26,455 nt of DNA from contig JAYWCV010000108.1 in the NCBI GenBank assembly GCA_043780275.1, positions 1-26,455 of the forward strand, written 5' to 3'. The position numbers and the translations under genes were made by a program. The notes beneath the pieces are model-generated. The model had not been told where the DNA came from, searched no databases, and saw only the letters and a program-made list of their open reading frames with translations. This document shows positions 7,025-12,551 of the stretch, piece by piece. Numbering within the stretch: position 1 is the stretch's first letter; every line of letters begins with the position of its first letter. This stretch comes from MGR-bin208 sp043780275. GTDB taxonomy: Bacteria; Bacteroidota; Bacteroidia; Chitinophagales; Chitinophagaceae.

Positions 7025-7055
7025 TTTGTTAATGATTGTATTAGCCGTAAATTTA
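7025..7055 (+). promoter_or_regulatory. Promoter and likely operator of antitoxin-toxin copy 1
   Basis: TTTG (7025-7028), 19 bases, then TAAATTTA (7048-7055). Between the boxes lies GTTAAT-N6-ATTAGC, an inverted repeat with one mismatch; the corresponding site in copy 2 is perfect. Placement between -33 and -7 suits autorepression. Confidence 0.6.
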
Positions 7056-7119
7056 TATTATTCTGGATGCTGTTATATATGAAGTGCTGATCAGAAAAAA
7101 TTACGCTAAAATTATTAAA

Positions 7120-7332
7120 ATGAATACAATGCTTATACAACTTACCAATCAAAAAGCTGCCGGGCTTTTGCATGAGTTGGAAGAACTTCATTTAATTAAA
7201 GTATTAAAAGAAAATATTGCTACCGGAAAGCCTAAGTTATCTGATAAATACAAGGGTATCTTCACTAAGGAAGAAGGGCAAAAACTAAATGAACATATTC
7301 AACAAATGCGTAGCGAATGGAACAGTATTTAA
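7120..7332 (+). CDS. VapB-like antitoxin of a PIN toxin, copy 1 (full-length, 70 aa)
   Basis: MNTMLIQLTNQKAAGLLHEL, then EELHLIKVLK, a basic linker and KLSDKYKGIF, ending in MRSEWNSI. A short strand, a Leu-rich helix and a charged tail ending Q-x-R-x-E-W is the pattern I associate with small antitoxins encoded before PIN toxins in Bacteroidota; it shows no obvious AbrB or ribbon-helix-helix signature. The start was placed at 7120 because the copy at 8945 begins at the same point; an upstream ATG at 7084 is possible but not conserved. The last codons overlap the toxin start at 7317. The toxin of this copy is truncated, so this antitoxin is an orphan that might act on the toxin of copy 2. Confidence 0.75.
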   Translation: MNTMLIQLTNQKAAGLLHELEELHLIKVLKENIATGKPKLSDKYKGIFTKEEGQKLNEHIQQMRSEWNSI

Positions 7333-7433
7333 TTGATACGAATGTAGTATCTGATTACGCCGTTGTTGGGTGTTTTCACCAACAAAATTGCTTCAAAATA
7401 GTTTTACTTATGCAGGAAGAAGAAATAGTATAA
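7317..7433 (+). pseudogene. PIN-domain toxin, copy 1, truncated after 14 codons
   Basis: The first 14 codons (MEQYLIDTNVVSDY) equal those of the intact toxin at 9142-9525, including the first catalytic Asp (D7). At 7358/7359 the homology ends abruptly at a TTGTTGG palindrome, and the frame runs on through foreign sequence to a TAA at 7431. The other PIN acidic residues are lost, so it cannot be a nuclease. The missing 3' part is not found on the far side of the intervening segment before copy 2 begins. Confidence 0.85.
7362..7386. repeat. TTGTTGG palindrome at the left edge of the Bro-N segment
   Basis: GTTGTTGGGTG, loop TTTT, CACCAACAAA: inverted repeat with one extra G. It begins within three bases of the point where the PIN toxin copy is cut, and is matched by the unit at 8640-8661. 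Confidence 0.75.
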
Positions 7434-7571
7434 ACCTATCAGACAATACGAATTATTTACAGGCATTATATAAAAAACTAAAGCTGGTTTCATCACCAAC
7501 ACGAGTTTGGGAGAGGAGGAACCAGCATCACGAAACAAATATACACTTAATTCCTGTTGACATTTTATTGC

Positions 7572-7579
7572 TAAATTTG
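7572..7579 (+). promoter_or_regulatory. -7 promoter box for the Bro-N gene
   Basis: TAAATTTG, an exact TAnnTTTG match, ends only 3 bases before the ATG at 7583, which implies a leaderless transcript. A TTG at 7557-7559 is closer than the normal -33 distance. Confidence 0.45.
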
Positions 7580-7582
7580 AGC

Positions 7583-8419
7583 ATGAGCAACATTAAATTA
7601 TTTGAAAGCAAACAAATAAGAACCGTTTGGAATGAATCTGAACAGAAATGGTATTTCGTAGTAGCGGACGTAGTTCAGGTTTTAACCGATACCCCGAACC
7701 CTTCGGACTATATTAAGAAAATGCGTAAACGGGATGAACTGCTTTCACAAGGGTGGGGACAACTTGTCACCCCCCTTTTAGTTGATACTGCCGGTGGCAA
7801 ACAAAAACTAAATTGTGCCAATGCACAAGGGCTTTTGCGAATTATTCAATCCATTCCATCACCTAAAGCAGAGCCATTCAAATTATGGTTAGCACAAGTA
7901 GGCTCCGACAGGTTAGATGAAATTGAAAACCCTGAACTGGCAACACAACGCACAAGAGAATTATACAAACTTAAAGGTTATCCAGACGACTGGATTGAAA
8001 AACGGATGCGTAGTATCGCTATTCGTGAAGAACTGACCGAAGAATGGAAAAACAGAGGAGTAAAAGAACAAAAAGATTATGCTATACTAACCGCTGAAAT
8101 ATCAAAAGCCACTTTCGGTTTGACACCTTCCGAATACAAAAAAATGAAAGGCTTGAAAAGCCAAAACCTGCGTGACCACATGAACGACCTTGAATTAATA
8201 TTTTCCATGCTTGGCGAGGCTTCAACAACTGCAATTGTAAAGACAAGAAATCCGAAAGGGTTTATTGAAAATAAAGTAGTAGCTAAACTAGGCGGCTCAG
8301 TTGCCGGAAAAGCAAGACAAGACCTTGAAACTAAAACAGGCAAGAAAGTAGTATCATCAGAAAATTATTTGCCAGAGCCAAAGAAGAACAAGCAGCTAAA
8401 TAAAGGGAAAAACAAATAG
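7583..8419 (+). CDS. Bro-N domain protein with DinD-like C-terminal region
   Basis: 278 residues from the ATG at 7583. The N-terminal part (about 1-105), from MSNIKLFESKQIRTVWNE through WYFVVADVVQVLTD, YIKKMRKRD and AQGLLRIIQSI, is a Bro-N domain as in phage antirepressors and baculovirus BRO proteins. The C-terminal part (about 150-265), with FGLTPSEYKKMKGLKSQNLR, DHMNDLELIFSMLGEAST, GGSVAGKARQDLE and KKVVSSENYL, resembles DNA-damage-inducible protein D. Such proteins are thought to bind DNA or to interfere with LexA/RecA-type control; the exact role here is unknown. The frame stays open back to 7370, but the BRO family starts near this ATG and the upstream 71 residues show no domain. The gene is alone between two TTGTTGG palindromes and sits where a PIN toxin gene is cut, so it looks like cargo. 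Confidence 0.85.
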   Translation: MSNIKLFESKQIRTVWNESEQKWYFVVADVVQVLTDTPNPSDYIKKMRKRDELLSQGWGQLVTPLLVDTAGGKQKLNCANAQGLLRIIQSIPSPKAEPFKLWLAQVGSDRLDEIENPELATQRTRELYKLKGYPDDWIEKRMRSIAIREELTEEWKNRGVKEQKDYAILTAEISKATFGLTPSEYKKMKGLKSQNLRDHMNDLELIFSMLGEASTTAIVKTRNPKGFIENKVVAKLGGSVAGKARQDLETKTGKKVVSSENYLPEPKKNKQLNKGKNK

Positions 8420-8427
8420 CCCACGCC

Positions 8428-8494
8428 AAAGCAAGCACATTTGCAAGGCACACAAACCCTTACACAAAGCCAACCTTGCAAAAGAGCTTGCTTT
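8428..8494. repeat. Two-step hairpin after the Bro-N gene
   Basis: AAAGCAAGC (8428-8436) pairs with GCTTGCTTT (8486-8494); inside, after a small internal loop, TTTGCAAGG (8440-8448) pairs with CCTTGCAAA (8474-8482), leaving a 25-base loop. It begins 9 bases after the stop codon. There is no T run, so it is not a standard terminator. A bipartite stem is reminiscent of recombination sites, but I see no GTTRRRY core. Confidence 0.6.
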
Positions 8495-8562
8495 CCATCG
8501 CACCGGGACACACTCTGCAATTCATAGGCAGACACAGAACGACAGACAAGAAGCACGACCGT

Positions 8563-8587
8563 ACAACGGATTTCGCATTGCCGTTGT
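8563..8587. repeat. Short hairpin in the same intergenic stretch
   Basis: ACAACGG (8563-8569) and CCGTTGT (8581-8587) form a perfect 7-base stem. The stretch 8495-8639 otherwise shows no gene; its base composition is more GC-rich than the island. Confidence 0.5.
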
Positions 8588-8639
8588 TTGAGAGAAGGAA
8601 AATAAAGCTGTATTAGCGAAGCCCTTTAATTTTACTCCA

Positions 8640-8661
8640 TTGTTGGTGAAAGCACCAACAA
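8640..8661. repeat. TTGTTGG palindrome at the right edge of the Bro-N segment
   Basis: TTGTTGGTG, loop AAAG, CACCAACAA: a perfect 9-base inverted repeat. With the unit at 7362 it brackets about 1.25 kb containing only the Bro-N gene. Confidence 0.75.
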
Positions 8662-8739
8662 CTTGTGAATGAAATGCAAGCAGCATAAAAAAAGCTGTTT
8701 TTTGCCTGTAACAATGCTTTTATTTTAATCAAAAGAATT

Positions 8740-8824
8740 CCTCGCAGCTTGCTGCGGGGTGGCTGTTTGTATTTTGTGCGTTTGCTGTATTTTGTATTCG
8801 ATACCTCGGCAGCTTGCTCCGGGG
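8740..8824. repeat. Pair of GC-rich CTCGCAGC palindromes
   Basis: At 8740-8759 CCTCGCAGC and GCTGCGGGG flank a TT centre; a diverged sister lies at 8804-8824 (CCTCGGCAGCTTGCTCCGGGG, 21 bases, split here at its centre as CCTCGGCAGC and TTGCTCCGGGG). Both are followed by GGT. They sit in a block of about 110 bases that is absent upstream of antitoxin copy 1, so they were gained by copy 2 or lost by copy 1. Confidence 0.65.
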
Positions 8825-8849
8825 TAATTCATTTTTAAGGATTTGTATA

Positions 8850-8880
8850 TTTGTTAATCATTGTATTAACCGTAAATTTA
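8850..8880 (+). promoter_or_regulatory. Promoter and likely operator of antitoxin-toxin copy 2
   Basis: TTTG (8850-8853), 19 bases, TAAATTTA (8873-8880). The spacer contains the perfect inverted repeat GTTAAT-N6-ATTAAC (8853-8870), a good candidate for binding of the antitoxin-toxin complex. Confidence 0.65.
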
Positions 8881-8944
8881 TAGTAATCTGGAGTTGTTAT
8901 ACATGAAGTAACAATTAGAAAAAATTTACGCTAAAATTATTATA

Positions 8945-9130
8945 ATGGATACAATGCTTATACAACTTACCAATCAAAAAGCTGCCGGGCTTTTGTATGA
9001 GTTGGAAGAACTGCATTTAATTAAAGTATTAAAAGAAAATATTGCTACCGGAAAGCCTAAGTTATCTGATAAATACAAGGGTATCTTCACTAAGGAGGAA
9101 GGGCAAAAACTAAACGAACATATCCAGTAA
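8945..9130 (+). CDS. VapB-like antitoxin, copy 2 (shortened to 61 aa by a nonsense change)
   Basis: Nearly identical to copy 1 at 7120-7332 (about 95% at DNA level), with N2D and H18Y among the changes. After EHIQ the codon is TAA where copy 1 has CAA, so the last nine residues (QMRSEWNSI) are lost. Those bases are still present, out of use, between this stop and the toxin ATG at 9142. In many type II antitoxins the C-terminal tail is what blocks the toxin, so the loss could weaken neutralisation; that is inference. The PIN toxin that follows after 11 bases is intact. Confidence 0.78.
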   Translation: MDTMLIQLTNQKAAGLLYELEELHLIKVLKENIATGKPKLSDKYKGIFTKEEGQKLNEHIQ

Positions 9131-9141
9131 ATGCGTAGCGA

Positions 9142-9525
9142 ATGGAACAGTATTTAATTGATACGAATGTTGTGTCTGATTATTTTTCGGCCTCCTTTCC
9201 TGCTGCAGGTATGCAGTTTATGGATGCTGCTGTTGATGCTGTTCCCAATCTTTCTGTTATTACGCAAATAGAATTGCTTTGCTGGGAAATAGATACAGCT
9301 ACCGAACAAAAACTAAAGGATTTTATTGCAGATAGTATTGTTTTTGATATTAGCTCCGATGTTATTACTCAATGCGTAAACCTACGCAAAGGCAAAAAAA
9401 TTAAAACGCCTGATGCTATTATTGCCGCTACAGCGTTGGCTAATGGCTTTACCATCATTACCAGCAACGAAAAAGATTTTGCGAATATTAATGGATTGAA
9501 AATCGTTAATCCCAATAAGTTGTAA
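9142..9525 (+). CDS. vapC: PIN-domain ribonuclease toxin (VapC type), intact
   Basis: 127 residues, the usual VapC length. All the acidic residues of the PIN active site can be placed: D7 in YLIDTN, E44 in TQIELLCW, D91 in KTPDAIIAATAL and D112 in SNEKDF. PIN toxins of this type cut RNA in a magnesium-dependent manner, often tRNA, and are held by an antitoxin encoded just before them, as here. It has no signal peptide and should act in the cytosol. The promoter-operator at 8850-8880 probably drives both genes. The antitoxin directly upstream is truncated, so protection may depend on the full-length antitoxin of copy 1. Confidence 0.92.
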   Translation: MEQYLIDTNVVSDYFSASFPAAGMQFMDAAVDAVPNLSVITQIELLCWEIDTATEQKLKDFIADSIVFDISSDVITQCVNLRKGKKIKTPDAIIAATALANGFTIITSNEKDFANINGLKIVNPNKL

Positions 9526-9557
9526 ATAAAAAAACAAAAAATCAATGTGCAAAAGGC

Positions 9558-9690
9558 CGCTGTGTACTCCGTGCCAGCCTGCCGTAGGCATGGGTTTAAT
9601 TATGAATTACGAATTGAAAATTACAAATTACAAATTACAAATCCTCAACCCTCAACTTCTCAACTCTCAACCCTCAACTCAACTCTCAAC
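9558..9690 (+). repeat. 40-base dispersed repeat plus composite AT/CTCAAC repeat, second locus
   Basis: Bases 9558-9597 repeat 5915-5954 with one C/T difference; AATTACGAATTG and ACAAATT units follow to about 9640, then CTCAACC and CTCAACT heptamers to 9690. Same order and strand as at 5915-6091. Confidence 0.8.
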
Positions 9691-9717
9691 CGATAGCTAT
9701 CGGATATTAATTATCCG
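9690..9717. repeat. Two adjoining palindromes upstream of higB
   Basis: CCGATAGCTATCGG (9690-9703) is a perfect 14-base palindrome; overlapping it, CGGATA-TTAAT-TATCCG (9701-9717) is a second inverted repeat. They lie just upstream of the higBA promoter and could be operators or another palindromic repeat. Confidence 0.55.
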
Positions 9718-9722
9718 GAAAG

Positions 9723-9753
9723 TTGCCCGATTGGGCTACCTTTCTTATCTTTG
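9723..9753 (+). promoter_or_regulatory. Promoter of higBA
   Basis: TTG (9723-9725), a 20-base spacer, then TATCTTTG (9746-9753), a full match to the Bacteroidota pattern, 17 bases before the ATG at 9771. The spacer contains a GCCC-GATT-GGGC hairpin that could serve as operator. Confidence 0.7.
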
Positions 9754-9770
9754 TTCCGATAATTTCAGAG

Positions 9771-10124
9771 ATGGGAAAAAAACGAGAACTCTTTTTCTAT
9801 AAAGACTATTTCAGAGAATTCTACCGGCAACAAGTGATAAAAGTCCAAAGAAAAATTCTTTGGACACTTGAAATCGTAGAGGTCATTGACCGGATTCCTG
9901 AAATATATTTCAAGCATCTTGAAAATACTGAGGGACTTTATGAAATAAGAGTTCAGGTTGGTAGTGATATTTTTCGCATTTTTTGTTTTTTCGACAGCAA
10001 TAATTTAGTTGTAGTTGGACACGGTTTTCAAAAGAAAACTCAAAAGACACCATTAAAAGAAATTGAAAGAGCAGCGAAAATTAAAAAAGAATATTATGAA
10101 GAAAAAAAATCTAACAAGCCTTAG
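9771..10124 (+). CDS. higB: HigB/RelE-superfamily toxin (phage-derived Gp49-like)
   Basis: 117 residues starting MGKKRELFFYKDYFREFYRQ. The pattern F-x-DYF-EFY, KILWTLE, IPEIYFKHLE, LYEIRVQVGSDIFRIFCFFD and LVVVGHGFQKKTQKTP is that of the HigB/Gp49 mRNA-interferase family, with the basic GFQKKTQKTP segment near the end contributing to RNA binding and cleavage at the ribosome. The upstream in-frame ATG at 9723 was rejected because it lies within the promoter and adds residues that do not fit the family. The gene overlaps the antitoxin by 29 bases. Toxin-first order is typical of higBA. Confidence 0.9.
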   Translation: MGKKRELFFYKDYFREFYRQQVIKVQRKILWTLEIVEVIDRIPEIYFKHLENTEGLYEIRVQVGSDIFRIFCFFDSNNLVVVGHGFQKKTQKTPLKEIERAAKIKKEYYEEKKSNKP

Positions 10125-10395
10125 CGAATTTATCGACAGAGAAGTCGGAGTTAAAGGCACCAAAAAACGAGACAAGTTTGACAAAGGCTATCAAACCTTC
10201 AAATTAGGTGCAATGATACACGAAGCAAGACTTGAAAAGGGCTTGACGCAGGAACAACTTGCATTAAAATGCGGAACTAACAAAGCATATATTTCAAAAG
10301 TTGAGAATGACATTAAGGATGTTAGAATATCAACTTTACAAAAAATTATTGAAGTTGGACTTGGCGGACAACTTAATTTATCCGTTACACTTTAA
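10096..10395 (+). CDS. higA: HigA-type antitoxin with XRE helix-turn-helix
   Basis: 99 residues. The first 35 or so form a charged region (FIDREVGVKGTKKRDKF); residues about 40-95 are a HTH_3 domain: IHEARLEKGLTQEQLALKCG, then TNKAYISKVENDIKDVRIST. Such antitoxins neutralise HigB and repress their own promoter through the helix-turn-helix. The start at 10096 was chosen over 10063 because it leaves the shorter, typical overlap with higB. A terminator follows 33 bases after the stop. Both genes look intact, so this is probably the one fully functional module of the island. Confidence 0.9.
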   Translation: MKKKNLTSLSEFIDREVGVKGTKKRDKFDKGYQTFKLGAMIHEARLEKGLTQEQLALKCGTNKAYISKVENDIKDVRISTLQKIIEVGLGGQLNLSVTL

Positions 10396-10427
10396 CTTTT
10401 TTCTAATTGATGCAGTCAGCAAAAAAA

Positions 10428-10452
10428 ATCAGGGTTTAAGCCCTGATATTTT
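10428..10452 (+). terminator. Terminator of higBA
   Basis: ATCAGGG, loop TTTAAG, CCCTGAT, followed by ATTTT and preceded by eight A. Short but perfect 7-base stem. Confidence 0.75.
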
Positions 10453-10547
10453 AATAATCCTATTAAGTGTAGATTATTATTAAAAGAATTTTTTAATTCT
10501 CTTTTTGAAATACAGTTTCAATATGTAAAGAATCCTGTACTAAAGTT

Positions 10548-10615
10548 CCCCCTTTGTTGGTTTTTTCCCCCTTTGTTGGTCTTTTTACGCCTTTGTTGAT
10601 GTTTTCACCAACAAA
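10548..10615. repeat. Three tandem CTTTGTTGGT units ending in a palindrome
   Basis: CCCCCTTTGTTGGT at 10548-10561 and again at 10567-10580, then CGCCTTTGTTGAT at 10588-10600; the third continues as TTTGTTGATG, TTTT, CACCAACAAA (10592-10615). GGACGAGTC follows at 10625-10633. Left member of a pair with 10667-10688. Confidence 0.75.
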
Positions 10616-10666
10616 ATATATTTAGGACGAGTCAGTCAATGTATCAAGAGGACAAATAAAAAAAAA

Positions 10667-10688
10667 TTGGTGGTGAAAACACCAACAA
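10667..10688. repeat. TTGTTGG-family palindrome, right unit of a pair
   Basis: TTGGTGGTG, loop AAAA, CACCAACAA: inverted repeat with one mismatch, same family as at 8640. Confidence 0.7.
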
Positions 10689-10699
10689 TGGGACACAAA

Positions 10700-10730
10700 A
10701 AAAGGTTTAACTTTTTACGTTAAACCTTTT
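10700..10730. terminator. Hairpin with T-rich end, possible terminator
   Basis: AAAAGGTTTAAC and GTTAAACCTTTT form a perfect 12-base stem with a 7-base loop. Usable on either strand; on the minus strand it lies about 260 bases past the GH3-family gene. Confidence 0.6.
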
Positions 10731-10817
10731 AAACCGGGATTAATATCTTTTAAAAAACCAACCCACAATGTTTTAAAAAAACAATTGCTTTGAATTTACC
10801 ACATAACTCTGTCGAAA

Positions 10818-10839
10818 ATCTATTATGGGAATAATAGAT
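10818..10839. other. Isolated perfect inverted repeat
   Basis: ATCTATTAT, GGGA, ATAATAGAT with no T run. The surrounding 10731-10992 is very AT-rich and shows no gene. Confidence 0.45.
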
Positions 10840-10992
10840 AGTGCAATTTATATAAAAATTAAGGAAATACACAATATTTTGTCCATAAAAAATTCACATA
10901 TCTGATAAAAATATACGAAATGTGAAAAATAAATTTGTAATGGAAGAATAAGCAAGAAAGTAGAATTTATAAATCTCTGAAAATCAATTAAA

Positions 10993-12516
10993 TTAAGTAT
11001 GATTTGTAACTGGAATAATTTTTAAAATTTGTTCAATTAAATACCGGTCATTACTCAACCGGGGTATTTTATGTTGGCCCCCAAGCTTTCCCTTACTTTT
11101 TAACCACGCATTGAATACTCCTTTTTGCAAAACATGGATCTGCGGAATTTGTAAAGCTATATTTTTATATCGCTTTGCTTCATAATCGCTGTTGGTATTT
11201 TGCAGGGCCGTATCCAGTTCACGGGTGAATTCATGGATGTCTGTGGGTTCGGTTTCAAATTCAATCAACCATTCATGCGCAGCACCTGCATTTTCGGAAA
11301 AATAAACCGGGGCTGCTGTATAATCATTGACAATGGCTTTTGTTTTTTCGCAGGCAATGGCAATGGCCTTATCCGTATTTTCTACAATCACCTCTTCACC
11401 AAAGGCATTGATAAAATGTTTCAGCCTACCCGAAACTTTGATCCTGTAAGGGTTTAATGAGGTGAATTGAATGGTATCTCCAATCAAGTATCGCCATAAT
11501 CCGGCATTTGTGCTGATAACGGGAGCATAGTTTTTACCAATTTCCACATGCTGCAAACCGATTGTGATTGGATCAGGTTTTCCGTATTCGCTTGTTGGCA
11601 TAAATTCATAAAAAATACCATGGTCCAAAAAAAGTAACATGCCTTCCTCACCAGGAATATCCTGTGCAGCAAAGAATCCTTCACTGGCATTGTACAAATC
11701 GAGGTAATTAATTTTTTTGCCAATCAGCCGGTTAAACTGTTCTTTATACGGAGTAAATGAAACACCTCCATGCATATATAATTCAAGCGATGGCCATACC
11801 TCTGATATGGTTTTGGCACCGGTTTTCTCCAGTATTTTTTTAAACAAAACAATGGTCCAGGTAGGTACACCGGAAATGGACGTAACATTTTCCCTGATCG
11901 TATTTTCGGCCAGCTTTTCAATTTTATTTTCCCATTCATCCATTAGGGCAATGGTCAGTTCGGGTGTTCGGATCCAATGAGCCCAAAATGGTGAATTTTG
12001 TAAAAGCACGGCACTAAGGTCGCCAAAATGTACATCTTCATTAACCTGGTTGATATTGTGGCTTCCGCCAATCACCAGGCCCTTTCCGGTGAGTAATTCA
12101 GAATCCGGATTGTATTGATAATAAAGTGAGAGTACATCTTTTGCTGCCTGGTAATGATTATCATGGAGGCTTTCTTCGCTTACCGGAATAAATTTACTTT
12201 TATCACTGGTAGTACCGCTACTTTTTGCAAACCAGTTTATAGGGGTATTCCACAAAATGTTTTGTTCACCATCCATGATGCGCTGTATGTATGGCTTTAT
12301 GTCGTCGTATTCGTGTATGGGTACAGTTTGTTTAAAAGAACGAATTGTAAAAAGGGTTGAAAATCCATATTTTTTTCCAAACTCACTGTATTGAGCAGAT
12401 GTTATCAGGTGTTGCAATACTTCCCGCTGTGCTTCCATTGGATTATTGATCCATGCATCGATACGCCAGGAGCCTAAACGAGCCAATTGTGATATAGCCG
12501 GACTTAGCAATTTCAT
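10993..12516 (-). CDS. GH3-family acyl-adenylate-forming enzyme
   Basis: 507 residues with no signal peptide. It matches the GH3 family throughout: NPMEAQREVLQHLI near the start, a phosphate-binding loop SSGTTSDKSKFIP at residues 99-111, a middle segment GVSFTPYKEQFNRLIG with NASEGFFAAQD, and a late GLWRYLIGDTIQFT. Plant GH3 enzymes join hormones such as auxin or jasmonate to amino acids by way of an acyl-adenylate. The bacterial substrate is unknown, so only the chemistry (ATP-dependent activation of a carboxylate) can be proposed. The start lies 35 bases after lptB on the same strand, suggesting one transcript and perhaps an envelope-lipid link. Confidence 0.9.
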   Translation of the reverse strand: MKLLSPAISQLARLGSWRIDAWINNPMEAQREVLQHLITSAQYSEFGKKYGFSTLFTIRSFKQTVPIHEYDDIKPYIQRIMDGEQNILWNTPINWFAKSSGTTSDKSKFIPVSEESLHDNHYQAAKDVLSLYYQYNPDSELLTGKGLVIGGSHNINQVNEDVHFGDLSAVLLQNSPFWAHWIRTPELTIALMDEWENKIEKLAENTIRENVTSISGVPTWTIVLFKKILEKTGAKTISEVWPSLELYMHGGVSFTPYKEQFNRLIGKKINYLDLYNASEGFFAAQDIPGEEGMLLFLDHGIFYEFMPTSEYGKPDPITIGLQHVEIGKNYAPVISTNAGLWRYLIGDTIQFTSLNPYRIKVSGRLKHFINAFGEEVIVENTDKAIAIACEKTKAIVNDYTAAPVYFSENAGAAHEWLIEFETEPTDIHEFTRELDTALQNTNSDYEAKRYKNIALQIPQIHVLQKGVFNAWLKSKGKLGGQHKIPRLSNDRYLIEQILKIIPVTNHT

Positions 12517-12551
12517 AAACTGTCAAGGCAAGATAATCTTATTTATATTTT

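Noticed and set aside
7370..7582. Upstream extension of the Bro-N gene by 71 residues
   Set aside because: It starts inside the palindrome, contains no domain, and a TAAATTTG box lies just before the ATG at 7583.
8077..8556. Minus-strand frames in and after the Bro-N gene
   Set aside because: Antisense to a gene with strong family similarity, or made from the hairpin-rich spacer; Cys- and Val-rich and implausible.
8428..8587. Integron attC site
   Set aside because: The stem is bipartite, but RYYYAAC and GTTRRRY core boxes are lacking and no integrase is in the window; kept only as a structural observation.
571..9690. CRISPR array from regularly spaced repeats
   Set aside because: The repeats are short, degenerate and without unique spacers of constant length, and no cas gene is present.
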